DNA of 64,000 nt from an uncultured Bacteroides sp. (GTDB taxonomy: Bacteria; Bacteroidota; Bacteroidia; Bacteroidales; Bacteroidaceae). The stretch is from the NCBI GenBank assembly GCA_905197435.1, contig CAJJYX010000001.1:11857-75856 (forward strand), given 5' to 3'. The notes under the pieces were generated by a model, which was not told where the DNA came from, did no database searches, and worked only from the letters and a program-made list of their open reading frames with translations. Shown one piece after another: positions 1 through 9,066 of this stretch (position 1 is the stretch's first letter; each line of letters starts with the position of its first letter). The translations under genes and the position numbers were made by a program.

Positions 1-740
1 AGTTCGACACTGTCCAAGCGGGCACGATCGTAGTTTAAGACGGGGAGTGCCTTGTGAGAATCCACATCCGTATCGCCATGTCCGGGAAAATGCTTGCAAA
101 CGGAAAGTATGCCTCCGCTTTCAAGTCCACGGCTGTATGCCACGACCTTTTCGGCCACACGGTGCGGGTTCTCGCCAAAGGAGCGTATATGTATCACCGG
201 GTTAAACGGATTGGTATTGACATCCGCATCGGGTGCAAAATTAACGTGTACACCCAATTCGCGGAACTGGCGGGCCACCTCACGCCCGTATTCTTCAATC
301 AGGCCATTGTCTCCGATACATCCCAAAGCAGCATTACGGGGATAGTCCGGAGCGCCCTTCAGCCGCATCGACAACCCCCACTCTCCATCAAAAGTCACCA
401 TAACAGGAATCTTGGCATTCTTTCGGGCTATATTCGTCAGGATAGCCTGCTCCTCCGGAGTTCCTTCGGAAAACAACAAGCCACCCACCTTGTATTTTTT
501 CACCAACTGGCGCATCTGCTTCTTCGTGGCCTGGTCTGCCCTTGCCGGAATGGTGGCAACAATGAGCTGCCCCACTTTTTCATGTACATTCATACCGGAG
601 AGCACGGAGTCCACCCATTGCCGGCACCGGCTATCCGCAGGCGAAGGAAGGAACGGGCCTCCCGTCTGGGCGCGAAGTGAAGATAATCCCCACACAGACA
701 ATACTGCAACCCATAAAAGGAGGGTGAGCTTTTTCATCAT
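1..740 (-). CDS. GH3 beta-N-acetylhexosaminidase (NagZ-type), partial
   Basis: The frame runs off the left edge, so only about 246 N-terminal residues are visible. A hydrophobic leader (MMKKLTLLLWVAVLSVWGL) points to export to the periplasm or outer membrane. The rest is a glycoside hydrolase family 3 barrel: KHFPGHGDTDVDSH near residue 216 is the NagZ-type signature, whose Asp-Ser-His loop supplies the acid/base histidine. N-acetylglucosaminidase action on peptidoglycan or related glycans is therefore likely. Bacteroidetes relatives often carry a C-terminal beta-lactamase-like domain, which cannot be checked here. The start (ATG at 740, or 737) lies one base after the stop of the upstream phosphatase gene, so this is the third gene of an operon. 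Confidence 0.85.
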   Translation of the reverse strand, partial: MMKKLTLLLWVAVLSVWGLSSLRAQTGGPFLPSPADSRCRQWVDSVLSGMNVHEKVGQLIVATIPARADQATKKQMRQLVKKYKVGGLLFSEGTPEEQAILTNIARKNAKIPVMVTFDGEWGLSMRLKGAPDYPRNAALGCIGDNGLIEEYGREVARQFRELGVHVNFAPDADVNTNPFNPVIHIRSFGENPHRVAEKVVAYSRGLESGGILSVCKHFPGHGDTDVDSHKALPVLNYDRARLDSVE

Positions 741-741
741 T

Positions 742-1659
742 TCATTTTTCAGTTAAAGTAAGTACCATTTCTCCTACGTAAATGCCACTCTTGCCGGTGT
801 GCAACACGGGGACACTCTTGCCGTCCGCATTCAGATAAACGGCGGGCTTTTTCATAAAGGTATGCGAATGCCCGCCCAGAATGACATCGATGCCATGTGT
901 CTTACTCACCAGGCTCTCATCGGAAGCATCATCGGGACTTGTACCGCGGATGCCCAGATGGGACATGCAAATCACGACATCGCAATTCTCCTTCTCCCTG
1001 AGAAGACCGGCCATTTCCTGAGCCGCCTTTATCGGGTCGTTATAGACAATACCTGCACATTTATCCGCCTGCACCAGCCCCTCCATCTTGGGAGATAACC
1101 CGAAGATGCCGATTTTCACTCCTTCACGCACCAGGGTGATATAAGGCTTCACCAGTCCTTCGAGCACCGTACCCGTCACGTCATAATTGGAACAGACTAC
1201 GGGAAAATCGGCCATACGGAACAATCTCGCCATATTCTCAAGGCCGAAATCAAATTCATGGTTGCCTATCGTCATGGCGTCATAGCCCATGAGATTCATC
1301 ATCTTGACTTCCAGCTCGCCTTTGAAGAAATTATAATAAGGAGTACCTTGTGAGATGTCTCCGCAATCCAGCAGCAACATTTCCGGATGCTTGCTGCGGA
1401 ACTGCTTTACAAAACCGGCACGGCGCACCACCCCTCCCATTCCGGCATACTCGTCGGCCGCCTCGGCACTGATGGGTTCTATACGGCTGTGCGTATCGCT
1501 GGTGTGCAGGATAAACAACTGCTTTCCGGATTGACCGGACGCTACAGAGTCGACAGATACCAAGCAAAGGGGTTCTTCGGTAACAGCACTCCCCGTCTGT
1601 TGCGCCGATGTGGGGAGCATGAAAAGCAGCAAGGCTGCCAAGGAATATATATGTTTCAT
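742..1659 (-). CDS. metallophosphatase, catalytic half of a 5'-nucleotidase
   Basis: Exported 305-residue calcineurin-like phosphoesterase of the UshA/CpdB class. A signal peptide covers about residues 1-20. Metal-binding motifs appear in order: TSDTHSR (Asp55, His57), LDCGDISQG (around 98-104), GNHEFDFG (around 132-139) and the late GGHSHTF. The protein ends just after this domain, whereas full-length 5'-nucleotidases continue into a substrate-binding C-terminal domain. That domain is encoded by the gene immediately upstream (1682-2458), so the enzyme appears split in two. It probably removes phosphate from nucleotides in the periplasm. Middle gene of a three-gene operon. Confidence 0.9.
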   Translation of the reverse strand: MKHIYSLAALLLFMLPTSAQQTGSAVTEEPLCLVSVDSVASGQSGKQLFILHTSDTHSRIEPISAEAADEYAGMGGVVRRAGFVKQFRSKHPEMLLLDCGDISQGTPYYNFFKGELEVKMMNLMGYDAMTIGNHEFDFGLENMARLFRMADFPVVCSNYDVTGTVLEGLVKPYITLVREGVKIGIFGLSPKMEGLVQADKCAGIVYNDPIKAAQEMAGLLREKENCDVVICMSHLGIRGTSPDDASDESLVSKTHGIDVILGGHSHTFMKKPAVYLNADGKSVPVLHTGKSGIYVGEMVLTLTEK

Positions 1660-1681
1660 AGGACTTCAGTTTTTTAAATGC

Positions 1682-2458
1682 TTACTCTTTAACAATCACT
1701 CTTCCTTCCATACGCGAAGTCACCTTCTTGCCGTCTGCCGTCTGCTTCTCCACATACTTCATGAACAGACCGCGCAGCGTAGCCCCTTCCGGGCACTCCC
1801 TTTTATCCGCTTGCATGAGAGCCGTCATTCCGTCATTCCCGTCAGCCAGGTAATCAATCGTGGCAACGGTATAGTCACGGTCATCCTCCACCGGCTCACC
1901 GGCAACAGAAGCTTGCAACAGTTTGCCGTCCTGGCTGATTTCCAGTCGGATGCCGCTTACTCCCTCACCCAGTCTCGCCGCTATATTTTCAAACAAGTGC
2001 TTCATGGCGGAGCCTTTCATCGTCAGTACACAGAGCGAATTTTCAAAAGGCAGTATCTCATAGATGTTTTCGGTAGTGATGGCCCCTTCCGTCAAGGAGT
2101 TTCGGATTCCCCCGATATTGACCAGCCCCATATCGGCCGGTTTGCCCAACACTTCCACCGCGGCATCGCGCAGTACATCTGCAATCAGATTGGATAAAAG
2201 GCTCTCGGGTCTGAATCTGTCCATCGACATCTCTGCCGTTCCCACCACATGATACATAATACTGTCCATCCGGGCTTTGTAAGGCGCCAGCAGAGCCACA
2301 GCTTCGGCATCCGGTTCGGCGTCCCAGACAGAGTCCATGGGAATTCTGCCTCCCTCTACCTTGGTCACTTCGTAGGAAGAATGGCAGGAGACCAATAGAA
2401 GCGCAACCGCCAACACCGCCCCCGAAAGGAGACTGAAAGTTTGTTTCTTCATATTCAT
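1682..2458 (-). CDS. 5'-nucleotidase C-terminal domain lipoprotein
   Basis: 258 residues starting with a lipoprotein signal (lipobox LVSC, Cys25), so a periplasm-facing lipoprotein is expected. The body matches the 5'-nucleotidase C-terminal domain: features include ESLLSNLIADVLRDA, the NIGGIRNSL loop, the ITTENIYEILPFEN segment and YTVATIDYLADGNDG. In classical enzymes this domain binds the nucleotide base. No metal-binding phosphatase motif is present; those lie in the next gene, 22 bp downstream. It is the first gene of the operon. Starting at the internal Met at 2452 would remove only two residues. Confidence 0.87.
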   Translation of the reverse strand: MNMKKQTFSLLSGAVLAVALLLVSCHSSYEVTKVEGGRIPMDSVWDAEPDAEAVALLAPYKARMDSIMYHVVGTAEMSMDRFRPESLLSNLIADVLRDAAVEVLGKPADMGLVNIGGIRNSLTEGAITTENIYEILPFENSLCVLTMKGSAMKHLFENIAARLGEGVSGIRLEISQDGKLLQASVAGEPVEDDRDYTVATIDYLADGNDGMTALMQADKRECPEGATLRGLFMKYVEKQTADGKKVTSRMEGRVIVKE

Positions 2459-2475
2459 TTAGTTTTAAATTGCTA

Positions 2476-2483
2476 CAAATATA
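2476..2483 (-). promoter_or_regulatory. -7 element for the 5'-nucleotidase operon
   Basis: Minus-strand TATATTTG fits the Bacteroides -7 consensus TAnnTTTG and lies 18 bp before the start at 2458. A clear -33 TTTG box is not visible. Confidence 0.5.
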
Positions 2484-2613
2484 CTTTTCTTTTGTGATTG
2501 AGCCACACAATTAACCGATTATTTAGACTTGCATTCAGCAGAAAGAAACGCTCAAAAATCATCCCAATCGGTAAAAAAAGCTTGAAGCACTTGTGTATCT
2601 GGCAAATAATTCG

Positions 2614-2621
2614 TTCCTTTG
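2614..2621 (+). promoter_or_regulatory. probable rplS promoter
   Basis: TTCCTTTG is one base off the TAnnTTTG consensus, with a TTGTG about 20 bp upstream at 2591. It would give an untranslated leader of about 80 bases before rplS. I see no clear conserved leader structure. Confidence 0.35.
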
Positions 2622-2710
2622 CACCGCTTTCGCGCAATCGCTGTCAGGACACCAAGAGAGAAGCCTGGTATGTTGCGTTGTAACGATGAAACAATTTAAT
2701 AATAAAAACA

Positions 2711-3064
2711 ATGGATTTAATTAAAATTGCAGAAGAAGCATTTGCTACCGGAAAACAGCACCCGAGCTTCAAAGCAGGTGACACTGTTACAGTAGCATAT
2801 CGTATTGTCGAGGGTAACAAGGAACGTGTACAGCTGTACCGTGGTGTTGTTATCAAGATTGCCGGACACGGAGACAAGAAGCGTTTTACAGTACGTAAGA
2901 TGTCAGGAACCGTAGGCGTAGAACGTATTTTCCCGATTGAATCACCGGCTATCGACAGCATCGAAGTGAACAAAGTGGGTAAAGTTCGTCGCGCCAAGCT
3001 GTACTACCTGCGCGCTCTTACCGGTAAGAAAGCAAGAATCAAAGAAAAAAGAGCTAACGGTTAA
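2711..3064 (+). CDS. rplS: 50S ribosomal protein L19
   Basis: 117 residues, the usual size for L19, a large-subunit protein at the subunit interface. The sequence is colinear with the family: [20 protein letters not shown], the [11 protein letters not shown] turn, [20 protein letters not shown] and the basic C-terminal [22 protein letters not shown]. It stands alone on the plus strand with its own probable promoter and a strong terminator, and is not grouped with rimM/trmD as in many bacteria. Confidence 0.98.
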   Translation: MDLIKIAEEAFATGKQHPSFKAGDTVTVAYRIVEGNKERVQLYRGVVIKIAGHGDKKRFTVRKMSGTVGVERIFPIESPAIDSIEVNKVGKVRRAKLYYLRALTGKKARIKEKRANG

Positions 3065-3086
3065 TTCCGGACTCCTATTTCGAAAT

Positions 3087-3123
3087 AAAAAAGGGAAGCT
3101 GACAATGTCGGTTTCCCTTTTTT
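3087..3123 (+). terminator. rplS terminator
   Basis: An A-rich stem (AAAAAAGGGAA pairing with TTCCCTTTTTT) closes over a 14-15 base loop, about 20 bp after the L19 stop, and ends in a T-run. Confidence 0.85.
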
Positions 3124-3233
3124 AGCAATAGACCTCCCATACCATCAAGCAACACCCTATCGAATGCAATTTTTCTTTTACAGATGCTTTCGGGAATCCA
3201 GCGTTCTGTAAAGCCATTTTGTTTCACTCACAT

Positions 3234-3302
3234 ACTGAATGGCATTCACTATACGACTGAATGCCATTCAGTATACGAGTGAATGCCATTCAGTCGTATA
3301 CT
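3234..3302. repeat. three tandem ~22-bp palindromic repeats
   Basis: Palindromic cores GAATGSCATTC occur at 3238-3248, 3259-3269 and 3281-3291 (spacing 21 and 22 bp), separated by TATACG-type linkers. The last unit forms a hairpin with 16-bp arms (3270-3285 and 3287-3302) and one mismatch. The element lies between the convergent rplS and glucokinase genes. It shares CAGTCGTATACT with the inverted repeat at 37973-38045. There is no coding potential. Confidence 0.85.
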
Positions 3303-3397
3303 CATTACCCCCCTCTTCAGAAGGTATTCCTGAGGCGGTATGGCAAGAAGAGCCCGAAACGGCAGAATGATGGTAATTTTTAGCGACTAATACTCCA

Positions 3398-3446
3398 TAA
3401 AAAATCCTCCTTGCACAGCCCGGTCAACGACCCTGCAAGGAGGATT
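3398..3446 (-). terminator. glucokinase terminator
   Basis: Perfect 13-bp arms (3403-3415 and 3434-3446, AATCCTCCTTGCA and its complement), followed on the minus strand by TTTTTT. It lies 26 bp past the glucokinase stop. Confidence 0.85.
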
Positions 3447-3472
3447 CTTATTTATGCCACCCGACGGATGGA

Positions 3473-4453
3473 TTACTTGATATCTCTCAGCTCCCAGCCC
3501 AACGCACTGGCACCCAGCACAGCAGCATCAGAGTCCTTCAACTCGGAAGCCAGCAATTTAGTCTTGCCTTTGTAGATATTCAGGACATTGTCATCAATGG
3601 CTTTCTGGATAGGCTTGAAGATATAGTCGCCCGCCTTTGCCAGACCGCCGAACAATACGATAGCTTCCGGACTGGAGAAAGCGATGAAATCAGCCAAAGC
3701 CTCACCCAAAATGGTTCCGGTAAACTCAAAGATGTCCTGAGCAATCTTGTCGCCCTTCACGGCAGCATCATACACATCCTTGGAAGTAATGCTTTCTGCC
3801 GGAATGTCGCGCAACAAACTGGGTTCGGTACTCTTGGTCAGGAACTCACGGGCAGAGCGTGCCACACCCGTAGCCGAGCAGTAAGTTTCCAGACAGCCGT
3901 GACGTCCGCATCCGCAGAGACGACCGTTTTCACGACGGATGATAGTATGTCCCAATTCACCGGCAAAGCCGTCATGACCATAAACCATCTGGCCGTTGAT
4001 AACAATACCGCTACCCACACCGGTGCCAAGGGTAATCATGATAAAGTCTTTCATGCCGCGAGCTGCGCCGTAAGTCATTTCACCGATACCGGCAGCGTTG
4101 GCGTCGTTTGTCAGAGCCGTGGGGATGCCCAAGCGCTCCTCAAACATGGCAGCCAAAGGAATTACGCCCTTCCAGGGAAGGTTCGGGGCAAACTCAATGG
4201 TACCGCTGTAATAGTTTCCGTTAGGAGCACCGATACCGATACCTTTTATTTTGTCTACACCGCCATTGGCGATAATGAGCGGCAGCAAATTCTTGCATAC
4301 TTCATCCACATAAGCTTCAGCCTGCTCATAAGCTCCGGTTTTGATGGAACTGCTTGCAATAATAGTTCCGCGTGCGTCTACAATACCAAAGACGGTGTTT
4401 GTTCCGCCTATGTCAATGCCCACCACATAGGGCTTCTCCATGTTTGAATTCAT
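3473..4453 (-). CDS. ROK family glucokinase
   Basis: 326-residue cytoplasmic sugar kinase that would phosphorylate glucose or a related sugar with ATP. The phosphate loop is GIDIGGTNTVFGIV (about 12-25). The catalytic region is TNDANAAGIGE, the second phosphate loop TLGTGVGSG, and the ROK sugar/zinc signature is complete: GELGHTII followed by CGCGRHGCLE (one His and three Cys). All substrate and zinc residues of a canonical ROK glucokinase are therefore present, unlike the second ROK protein at 46585. The start at 4453 is used; an internal Met at 4441 (MEKPYV) is equally possible. Single-gene unit with its own terminator. Confidence 0.93.
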   Translation of the reverse strand: MNSNMEKPYVVGIDIGGTNTVFGIVDARGTIIASSSIKTGAYEQAEAYVDEVCKNLLPLIIANGGVDKIKGIGIGAPNGNYYSGTIEFAPNLPWKGVIPLAAMFEERLGIPTALTNDANAAGIGEMTYGAARGMKDFIMITLGTGVGSGIVINGQMVYGHDGFAGELGHTIIRRENGRLCGCGRHGCLETYCSATGVARSAREFLTKSTEPSLLRDIPAESITSKDVYDAAVKGDKIAQDIFEFTGTILGEALADFIAFSSPEAIVLFGGLAKAGDYIFKPIQKAIDDNVLNIYKGKTKLLASELKDSDAAVLGASALGWELRDIK

Positions 4454-4630
4454 GATATTACGTTTGTTTAAAGGGTTAGTTAATCGTATACATGGTTACA
4501 AAAATCACAAAGAAAAACGACACTGCAAAATCTTTTTTTAAAAAAGTTTGCAAGTTTTGCAACTTTTCGTAGCACGGCTGCGTCTAATAGTGAAAATTAA
4601 GAAGAGTAAAGCAAAAAAACAAGGAAAACT

Positions 4631-5347
4631 GTGATACAACTTAAAGACATTAACAAGACCTATTACAACGGGGCACCACTGCACGTGCTCAAAGGTATCA
4701 ACCTCGACATCCAGAAAGGTGAGTTTGTTTCCATCATGGGCTCATCGGGGTCGGGAAAGTCCACTTTACTCAATATACTGGGTATCCTGGATAATTACGA
4801 CACGGGAGAATACTACCTGAACGGTACCCTCATCAAGAACCTCAGCGAGACAAAGGCAGCCGAATACCGCAACCGCATGATCGGCTTCATCTTCCAGTCC
4901 TTCAACCTCATCTCCTTCAAGAATGCAGTGGAGAATGTGGCACTCCCCCTCTTCTATCAAGGGGTGAACCGCCGCAAGCGCAATGCACTGGCACTGGAAT
5001 ACCTGGACCGCCTGGGACTGAAAGAGTGGGCGCACCACATGCCTAACGAGATGTCAGGCGGACAGAAACAGCGTGTAGCCATCGCCCGCGCCCTCATCAC
5101 CCAACCGCAGATTATCCTTGCCGATGAACCTACCGGCGCGCTCGACAGCAAGACTTCCGTAGAGGTGATGCAGATTCTGAAGGAACTGCACGATACGGGT
5201 ATGACCATCGTGGTGGTGACCCACGAAAGCGGTGTTGCCAACCAGACGGATAAGATTATCCACATCAAGGACGGTATCATAGGCAGCATCGAAACGAATT
5301 TGAACCATGATGCAAGCCCGTTCGGGAAAAACGGATTCATGAAATAA
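4631..5347 (+). CDS. MacB/LolD-type ABC transporter ATP-binding protein
   Basis: 238-residue cytoplasmic ATPase of the MacB/LolD class that would power the two permeases encoded next. Walker A is GSSGSGKS (about 37-44), the signature is MSGGQKQR and Walker B is IILADEPTGALDS, with the switch His in VVTHES. Translation starts at GTG (4631); no in-frame ATG precedes the first beta-strand IQLKDINKTY. It is the first gene of a five-gene tripartite exporter operon (4631-10395) and lies 12 bp before the first permease. I found no clean TAnnTTTG promoter in the 177 bp upstream, which contain two TTGCAA palindromes. Confidence 0.93.
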   Translation: MIQLKDINKTYYNGAPLHVLKGINLDIQKGEFVSIMGSSGSGKSTLLNILGILDNYDTGEYYLNGTLIKNLSETKAAEYRNRMIGFIFQSFNLISFKNAVENVALPLFYQGVNRRKRNALALEYLDRLGLKEWAHHMPNEMSGGQKQRVAIARALITQPQIILADEPTGALDSKTSVEVMQILKELHDTGMTIVVVTHESGVANQTDKIIHIKDGIIGSIETNLNHDASPFGKNGFMK

Positions 5348-5359
5348 AAGAAAAAACAT

Positions 5360-6619
5360 ATGATAGATCTTTGGCAGGAAATATACGGAACCATCAAACG
5401 CAACAAACTGCGCACGTTCCTCACAGGCTTTGCCGTGGCATGGGGCATCTTCATGCTCATCGTACTGCTCGGAGCCGGAAATGGCCTCATACATGCTTTC
5501 GAACAGAATGCGTCGGAGCGTGCCTTGAACTCCATCCGCATCTTCCCCGGCTGGACCACCAAATCATACGACGGCCTGAAAGAGGGACGGCGCATCCAAC
5601 TGGACAACCGTGACATGGATGATACGGAAAAGCAATTTACCGAGAATGTCATAAGCGCCGGTGCCACCGTGCGTCAAGGTAACGTAAACGTCAGCTTCGG
5701 ACAAGAATATATCAATATCTCCCTGCTGGGCGTATATCCAAACTACACAGAAGTGGAAACCGTGAAAACAGCGGACGGACGTTTCATCAACTACAACGAC
5801 CTGAAAGACAGACGTAAAGTAATCATCCTCCATAAGAAATCTGCGGAGATACTTTTTGGCAAAACACATACCGAACCAATCGGGCAATTTGTCAACGCCG
5901 GTGGAGTGGCCTATCAGGTAGTGGGCCTCTACAATGACCAGGGGGACCGCGAGGCAAACGAGGCGTATATCCCCTTCTCCACCTTGCAGACCATCTATAA
6001 TAAAGGAGACAAGTTGAATAACATCATCTTCACGACCAAGAACCTGAGCAGCATAGAAAGCAATGAGGCCTTTGAAAAAGAATACCGCAAAGCCATTGCC
6101 ACCAACCATCGCTTCGACCCCACTGATGACAGTGCCATATGGATATGGAACCGTTTCACCAACTATCTGCAAACCCAAAACGCGATGAACATCCTCCGCA
6201 CGGCCATCTGGGTTATCGGAATCTTCACACTGTTGAGCGGCATTGTCGGCGTGTCGAACATTATGCTGATTACCGTGAAAGAACGTACCCGGGAATTTGG
6301 CATCCGTAAAGCACTGGGAGCAAAGCCCTTCTCCATCCTTTGGCTGATTATTGTAGAAAGTGTGACCATCACTACCCTATTCGGCTATATCGGCATGGTG
6401 GCAGGCATCGGGGTGACAGAATGGATGAGCACTGTCTTCGGCAATCAGACGATGGATGCCGGCATGTTCCAGCAAACCATGTTCTCCGATCCTACCGTAG
6501 ACCTCAACATTGCGATCCAGGCTACCCTGACCCTCATCATAGCGGGCACGCTGGCCGGATTCTTCCCGGCAAAGAAAGCAGTAAGCATCAGTCCTATCGA
6601 AGCACTTAGAGCAGATTAA
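5360..6619 (+). CDS. MacB-like ABC permease (FtsX family), first copy
   Basis: 419-residue inner-membrane permease. A first transmembrane helix lies at about 18-40 (FLTGFAVAWGIFMLIVLLGAG). A large periplasmic MacB-type core domain follows to about residue 270, then three C-terminal helices. The conserved cytoplasmic loop VKERTREFGIRKALGAKP and the C-terminal FPAKKAVSISPIEALRAD are typical of FtsX/MacB permeases. The ATPase is a separate gene here, so the permease lacks the fused nucleotide-binding domain of E. coli MacB. It is probably a heterodimer partner of the next gene, which starts 5 bp downstream. Confidence 0.92.
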   Translation: MIDLWQEIYGTIKRNKLRTFLTGFAVAWGIFMLIVLLGAGNGLIHAFEQNASERALNSIRIFPGWTTKSYDGLKEGRRIQLDNRDMDDTEKQFTENVISAGATVRQGNVNVSFGQEYINISLLGVYPNYTEVETVKTADGRFINYNDLKDRRKVIILHKKSAEILFGKTHTEPIGQFVNAGGVAYQVVGLYNDQGDREANEAYIPFSTLQTIYNKGDKLNNIIFTTKNLSSIESNEAFEKEYRKAIATNHRFDPTDDSAIWIWNRFTNYLQTQNAMNILRTAIWVIGIFTLLSGIVGVSNIMLITVKERTREFGIRKALGAKPFSILWLIIVESVTITTLFGYIGMVAGIGVTEWMSTVFGNQTMDAGMFQQTMFSDPTVDLNIAIQATLTLIIAGTLAGFFPAKKAVSISPIEALRAD

Positions 6620-6624
6620 AGATT

Positions 6625-7866
6625 ATGAGAATAGACATAGATACATGTGAGGAAATCCTCATCACAATAACAAGGAACAAGACGAGAAGCCTGCTTACGG
6701 CATTCGGCGTATTCTGGGGCATCTTCATGCTGGTGACACTCATCGGTAGCGGTCAAGGTACACAGGAAGAGTTGAGATCCCAGTTTGAAGGATTTGCAAC
6801 CAACTCGGGCTTTATCGCCGTACAGAGGACAAGCGAAGCTTACAAAGGTTTCCGCAAGGGACGCTGGTGGGACCTGGAGATGGAGGATGTGAACCGTGTA
6901 CGCAGTGTGGACGGCATAGCGCTTGCCACGCCTTCAATTGCCCTCTGGGGACAAGTCGCCGTCTACGGAGACAACAAGTATGACTGCAGCGTGAAAGGCT
7001 TGTATCCCGAGTATGAACAGATAGAGCATCAAGAGATGACCTACGGGCGTTTCATCAATGATGTCGACATTAAAGAGTCACGAAAAGTGTGTGTAATCGG
7101 CAAACGTGTTTACGAAAGCCTCTTCAAGCCGGGTGAAGACCCCTGCGGCAAATATGTCCGGGTAAATGGCATCTATTACCAGGTTATCGGGATGTGTTCA
7201 TCCGAAGGCAATGTCAATATACAAGGCCAGGCATCTGAAGCCATAACATTGCCTTTTTCCACCATGCAGCAGACCTACAACCTCGGAAAGAAACTGCATG
7301 TAATATGCTTCATCATGAAACCGGGAGTAAAAGTGAAAGACGTGCAGCCCGAAGTGGAACGCCTTATAAAAGCGGCACACTACATTGCTCCCGATGATAA
7401 ACAAGCCATCATGCTTCTGAATGCAGAAGCTATGTTTTCCATGATGGACAACCTGATGACCGGAGTGCGTTTTCTAATCTGGATGGTAGGTTTGGGAACT
7501 TTGTTTGCCGGAGCCATCGGTGTATCGAATATCATGATGGTAACCGTAAAAGAACGCACGACAGAAATAGGCATACGCCGTGCCATCGGTGCCCGTCCCA
7601 AAGACATTCTACAACAAATCCTTTCGGAAAGCATGGTACTGACCACTATAGCGGGTATGGCAGGCATTTCTTTTGCCGTACTTGTACTGCAGATACTTGA
7701 AAAGGCTGCCAATGACCCTGGAGTCATCAAGTCCCACTATCAGGTTTCATTCGGACTGGCTATCGGGACTTGCATCCTCCTCATCGCTTTGGGAGTGCTT
7801 GCCGGACTGGCACCCGCCTACCGCGCCATGGCTATCAAGCCAATTGAGGCAATCAGGGATGAATAA
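6625..7866 (+). CDS. MacB-like ABC permease (FtsX family), second copy
   Basis: 413-residue paralogue of the preceding permease with the same layout: one N-terminal helix (LLTAFGVFWGIFMLVTLIGSG), a periplasmic core domain and three C-terminal helices. VKERTTEIGIRRAIGARPKDI and the terminal APAYRAMAIKPIEAIRDE are the family motifs. Two different permeases beside one ATPase suggest a heterodimeric channel. The substrate cannot be read from sequence; macrolides, peptides and lipoproteins are all known for the family. Confidence 0.92.
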   Translation: MRIDIDTCEEILITITRNKTRSLLTAFGVFWGIFMLVTLIGSGQGTQEELRSQFEGFATNSGFIAVQRTSEAYKGFRKGRWWDLEMEDVNRVRSVDGIALATPSIALWGQVAVYGDNKYDCSVKGLYPEYEQIEHQEMTYGRFINDVDIKESRKVCVIGKRVYESLFKPGEDPCGKYVRVNGIYYQVIGMCSSEGNVNIQGQASEAITLPFSTMQQTYNLGKKLHVICFIMKPGVKVKDVQPEVERLIKAAHYIAPDDKQAIMLLNAEAMFSMMDNLMTGVRFLIWMVGLGTLFAGAIGVSNIMMVTVKERTTEIGIRRAIGARPKDILQQILSESMVLTTIAGMAGISFAVLVLQILEKAANDPGVIKSHYQVSFGLAIGTCILLIALGVLAGLAPAYRAMAIKPIEAIRDE

Positions 7867-7932
7867 AACCCGTTAAAGAGAGCATAAGACAATGGCTAAA
7901 TCAACCGTAAATAATTAAATCGTAAATATAAG

Positions 7933-9036
7933 ATGAAAACAAAGAAGTTTCTGAAAATCGCATTATTGGTAGTAATAGCTGCCTTATTCATTTGGACATT
8001 CGTATTTCTGTACCAGAAGTCCCAGCCCAAAGTAACAGTATACGAAACAATAGTTCCGGAAGTGACAGACCTTGAAAAGACTACCGTAGCCACCGGCAAA
8101 GTGGAACCGAGAGACGAAGTCCTTATCAAACCGCAAATCTCCGGTATCATTGCCGAAGTATACAAGGAAGCAGGACAGAGCGTGAAGCAGGGGGAAGTAC
8201 TTGCCAAAGTGAAGGTAATCCCCGAACTGGGACAATTGAACTCTGCCGAAAGCCGCGTACGATTGGCAGAAATCAACGCTGCCCAAGCTGAGACAGACTT
8301 CGCACGTATCCAGAAACTATACAACGATAAACTTATCAGTGCCGAAGAGTATGAAAAAGGGGAAGTAAGCGTGAAGCAAGCACGCGAGGAACTGCAAACA
8401 GCAAAAGACAACCTGGAAATTATAAAAGAAGGCATCACCCAAAACAGTGCCTCTTTCAGCAGTACATTGATTCGTTCCACCATTACCGGTCTGATTCTGG
8501 ATGTGCCCATCAAAGTAGGTAACTCGGTTATCATGAGCAACACTTTCAATGATGGGACCACCATCGCTACCGTTGCCAACATGAACGACTTGATTTTCCG
8601 CGGCAACATTGACGAAACCGAAGTGGGACGTGTGCACGAAGGCATGCCGGTGAAACTGACAATCGGTGCCCTGCAGAATCTTTCGTTCGATGCCACGCTG
8701 GAATACATATCCCCGAAAGGCGTGGAAGAGAATGGTGCCAATCAGTTTGAAATCAAAGCAGCCGTTGCCGCACCGGACAGCGTACAAATACGCTCCGGCT
8801 ATTCTGCCAACGCAGAAATCGTATTGGACCGCGCCCTGAAAACACTTGCCGTACCGGAAAGTACCGTTGAATTCAATGGTGACAGCACCTTTGTATACGT
8901 AATGACGGACAGCGTACCGGTACAGAAGTTCGAACGCCGACCCATCCAGGTCGGTATGAGTGACGGCATAAAGATTGCCATCAAAAGCGGCATCAGTGCC
9001 CAGGACAAGATTCGCGGTGCAGAGAAAAAGGATTAA
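7933..9036 (+). CDS. MacA-like periplasmic adaptor (HlyD/RND MFP family)
   Basis: 367-residue membrane fusion protein linking the inner-membrane MacB-like pair to the outer-membrane channel. One N-terminal helix (about 7-27) anchors it. A lipoyl-like half domain carries VATGKVEPRDEVLIKPQISG, a coiled-coil hairpin spans roughly 100-155 (NSAESRVRLAEINAAQAETD and onward), then come the second lipoyl half and beta-barrel domains. The position between permeases and a TolC-like gene fits a complete tripartite pump. The order ATPase, permeases, adaptor, channel is the reverse of many macAB operons. Confidence 0.92.
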   Translation: MKTKKFLKIALLVVIAALFIWTFVFLYQKSQPKVTVYETIVPEVTDLEKTTVATGKVEPRDEVLIKPQISGIIAEVYKEAGQSVKQGEVLAKVKVIPELGQLNSAESRVRLAEINAAQAETDFARIQKLYNDKLISAEEYEKGEVSVKQAREELQTAKDNLEIIKEGITQNSASFSSTLIRSTITGLILDVPIKVGNSVIMSNTFNDGTTIATVANMNDLIFRGNIDETEVGRVHEGMPVKLTIGALQNLSFDATLEYISPKGVEENGANQFEIKAAVAAPDSVQIRSGYSANAEIVLDRALKTLAVPESTVEFNGDSTFVYVMTDSVPVQKFERRPIQVGMSDGIKIAIKSGISAQDKIRGAEKKD

Positions 9037-9066
9037 CGAACGGAATAGCTTAAACAGATATATGAT

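Noticed and set aside
3234-3302. CRISPR array
   Set aside because: Units are contiguous 22-bp palindromes without unique spacers, and no cas genes are present. The same reasoning applies to the arrays at 37973-38045 and 42925-43125.
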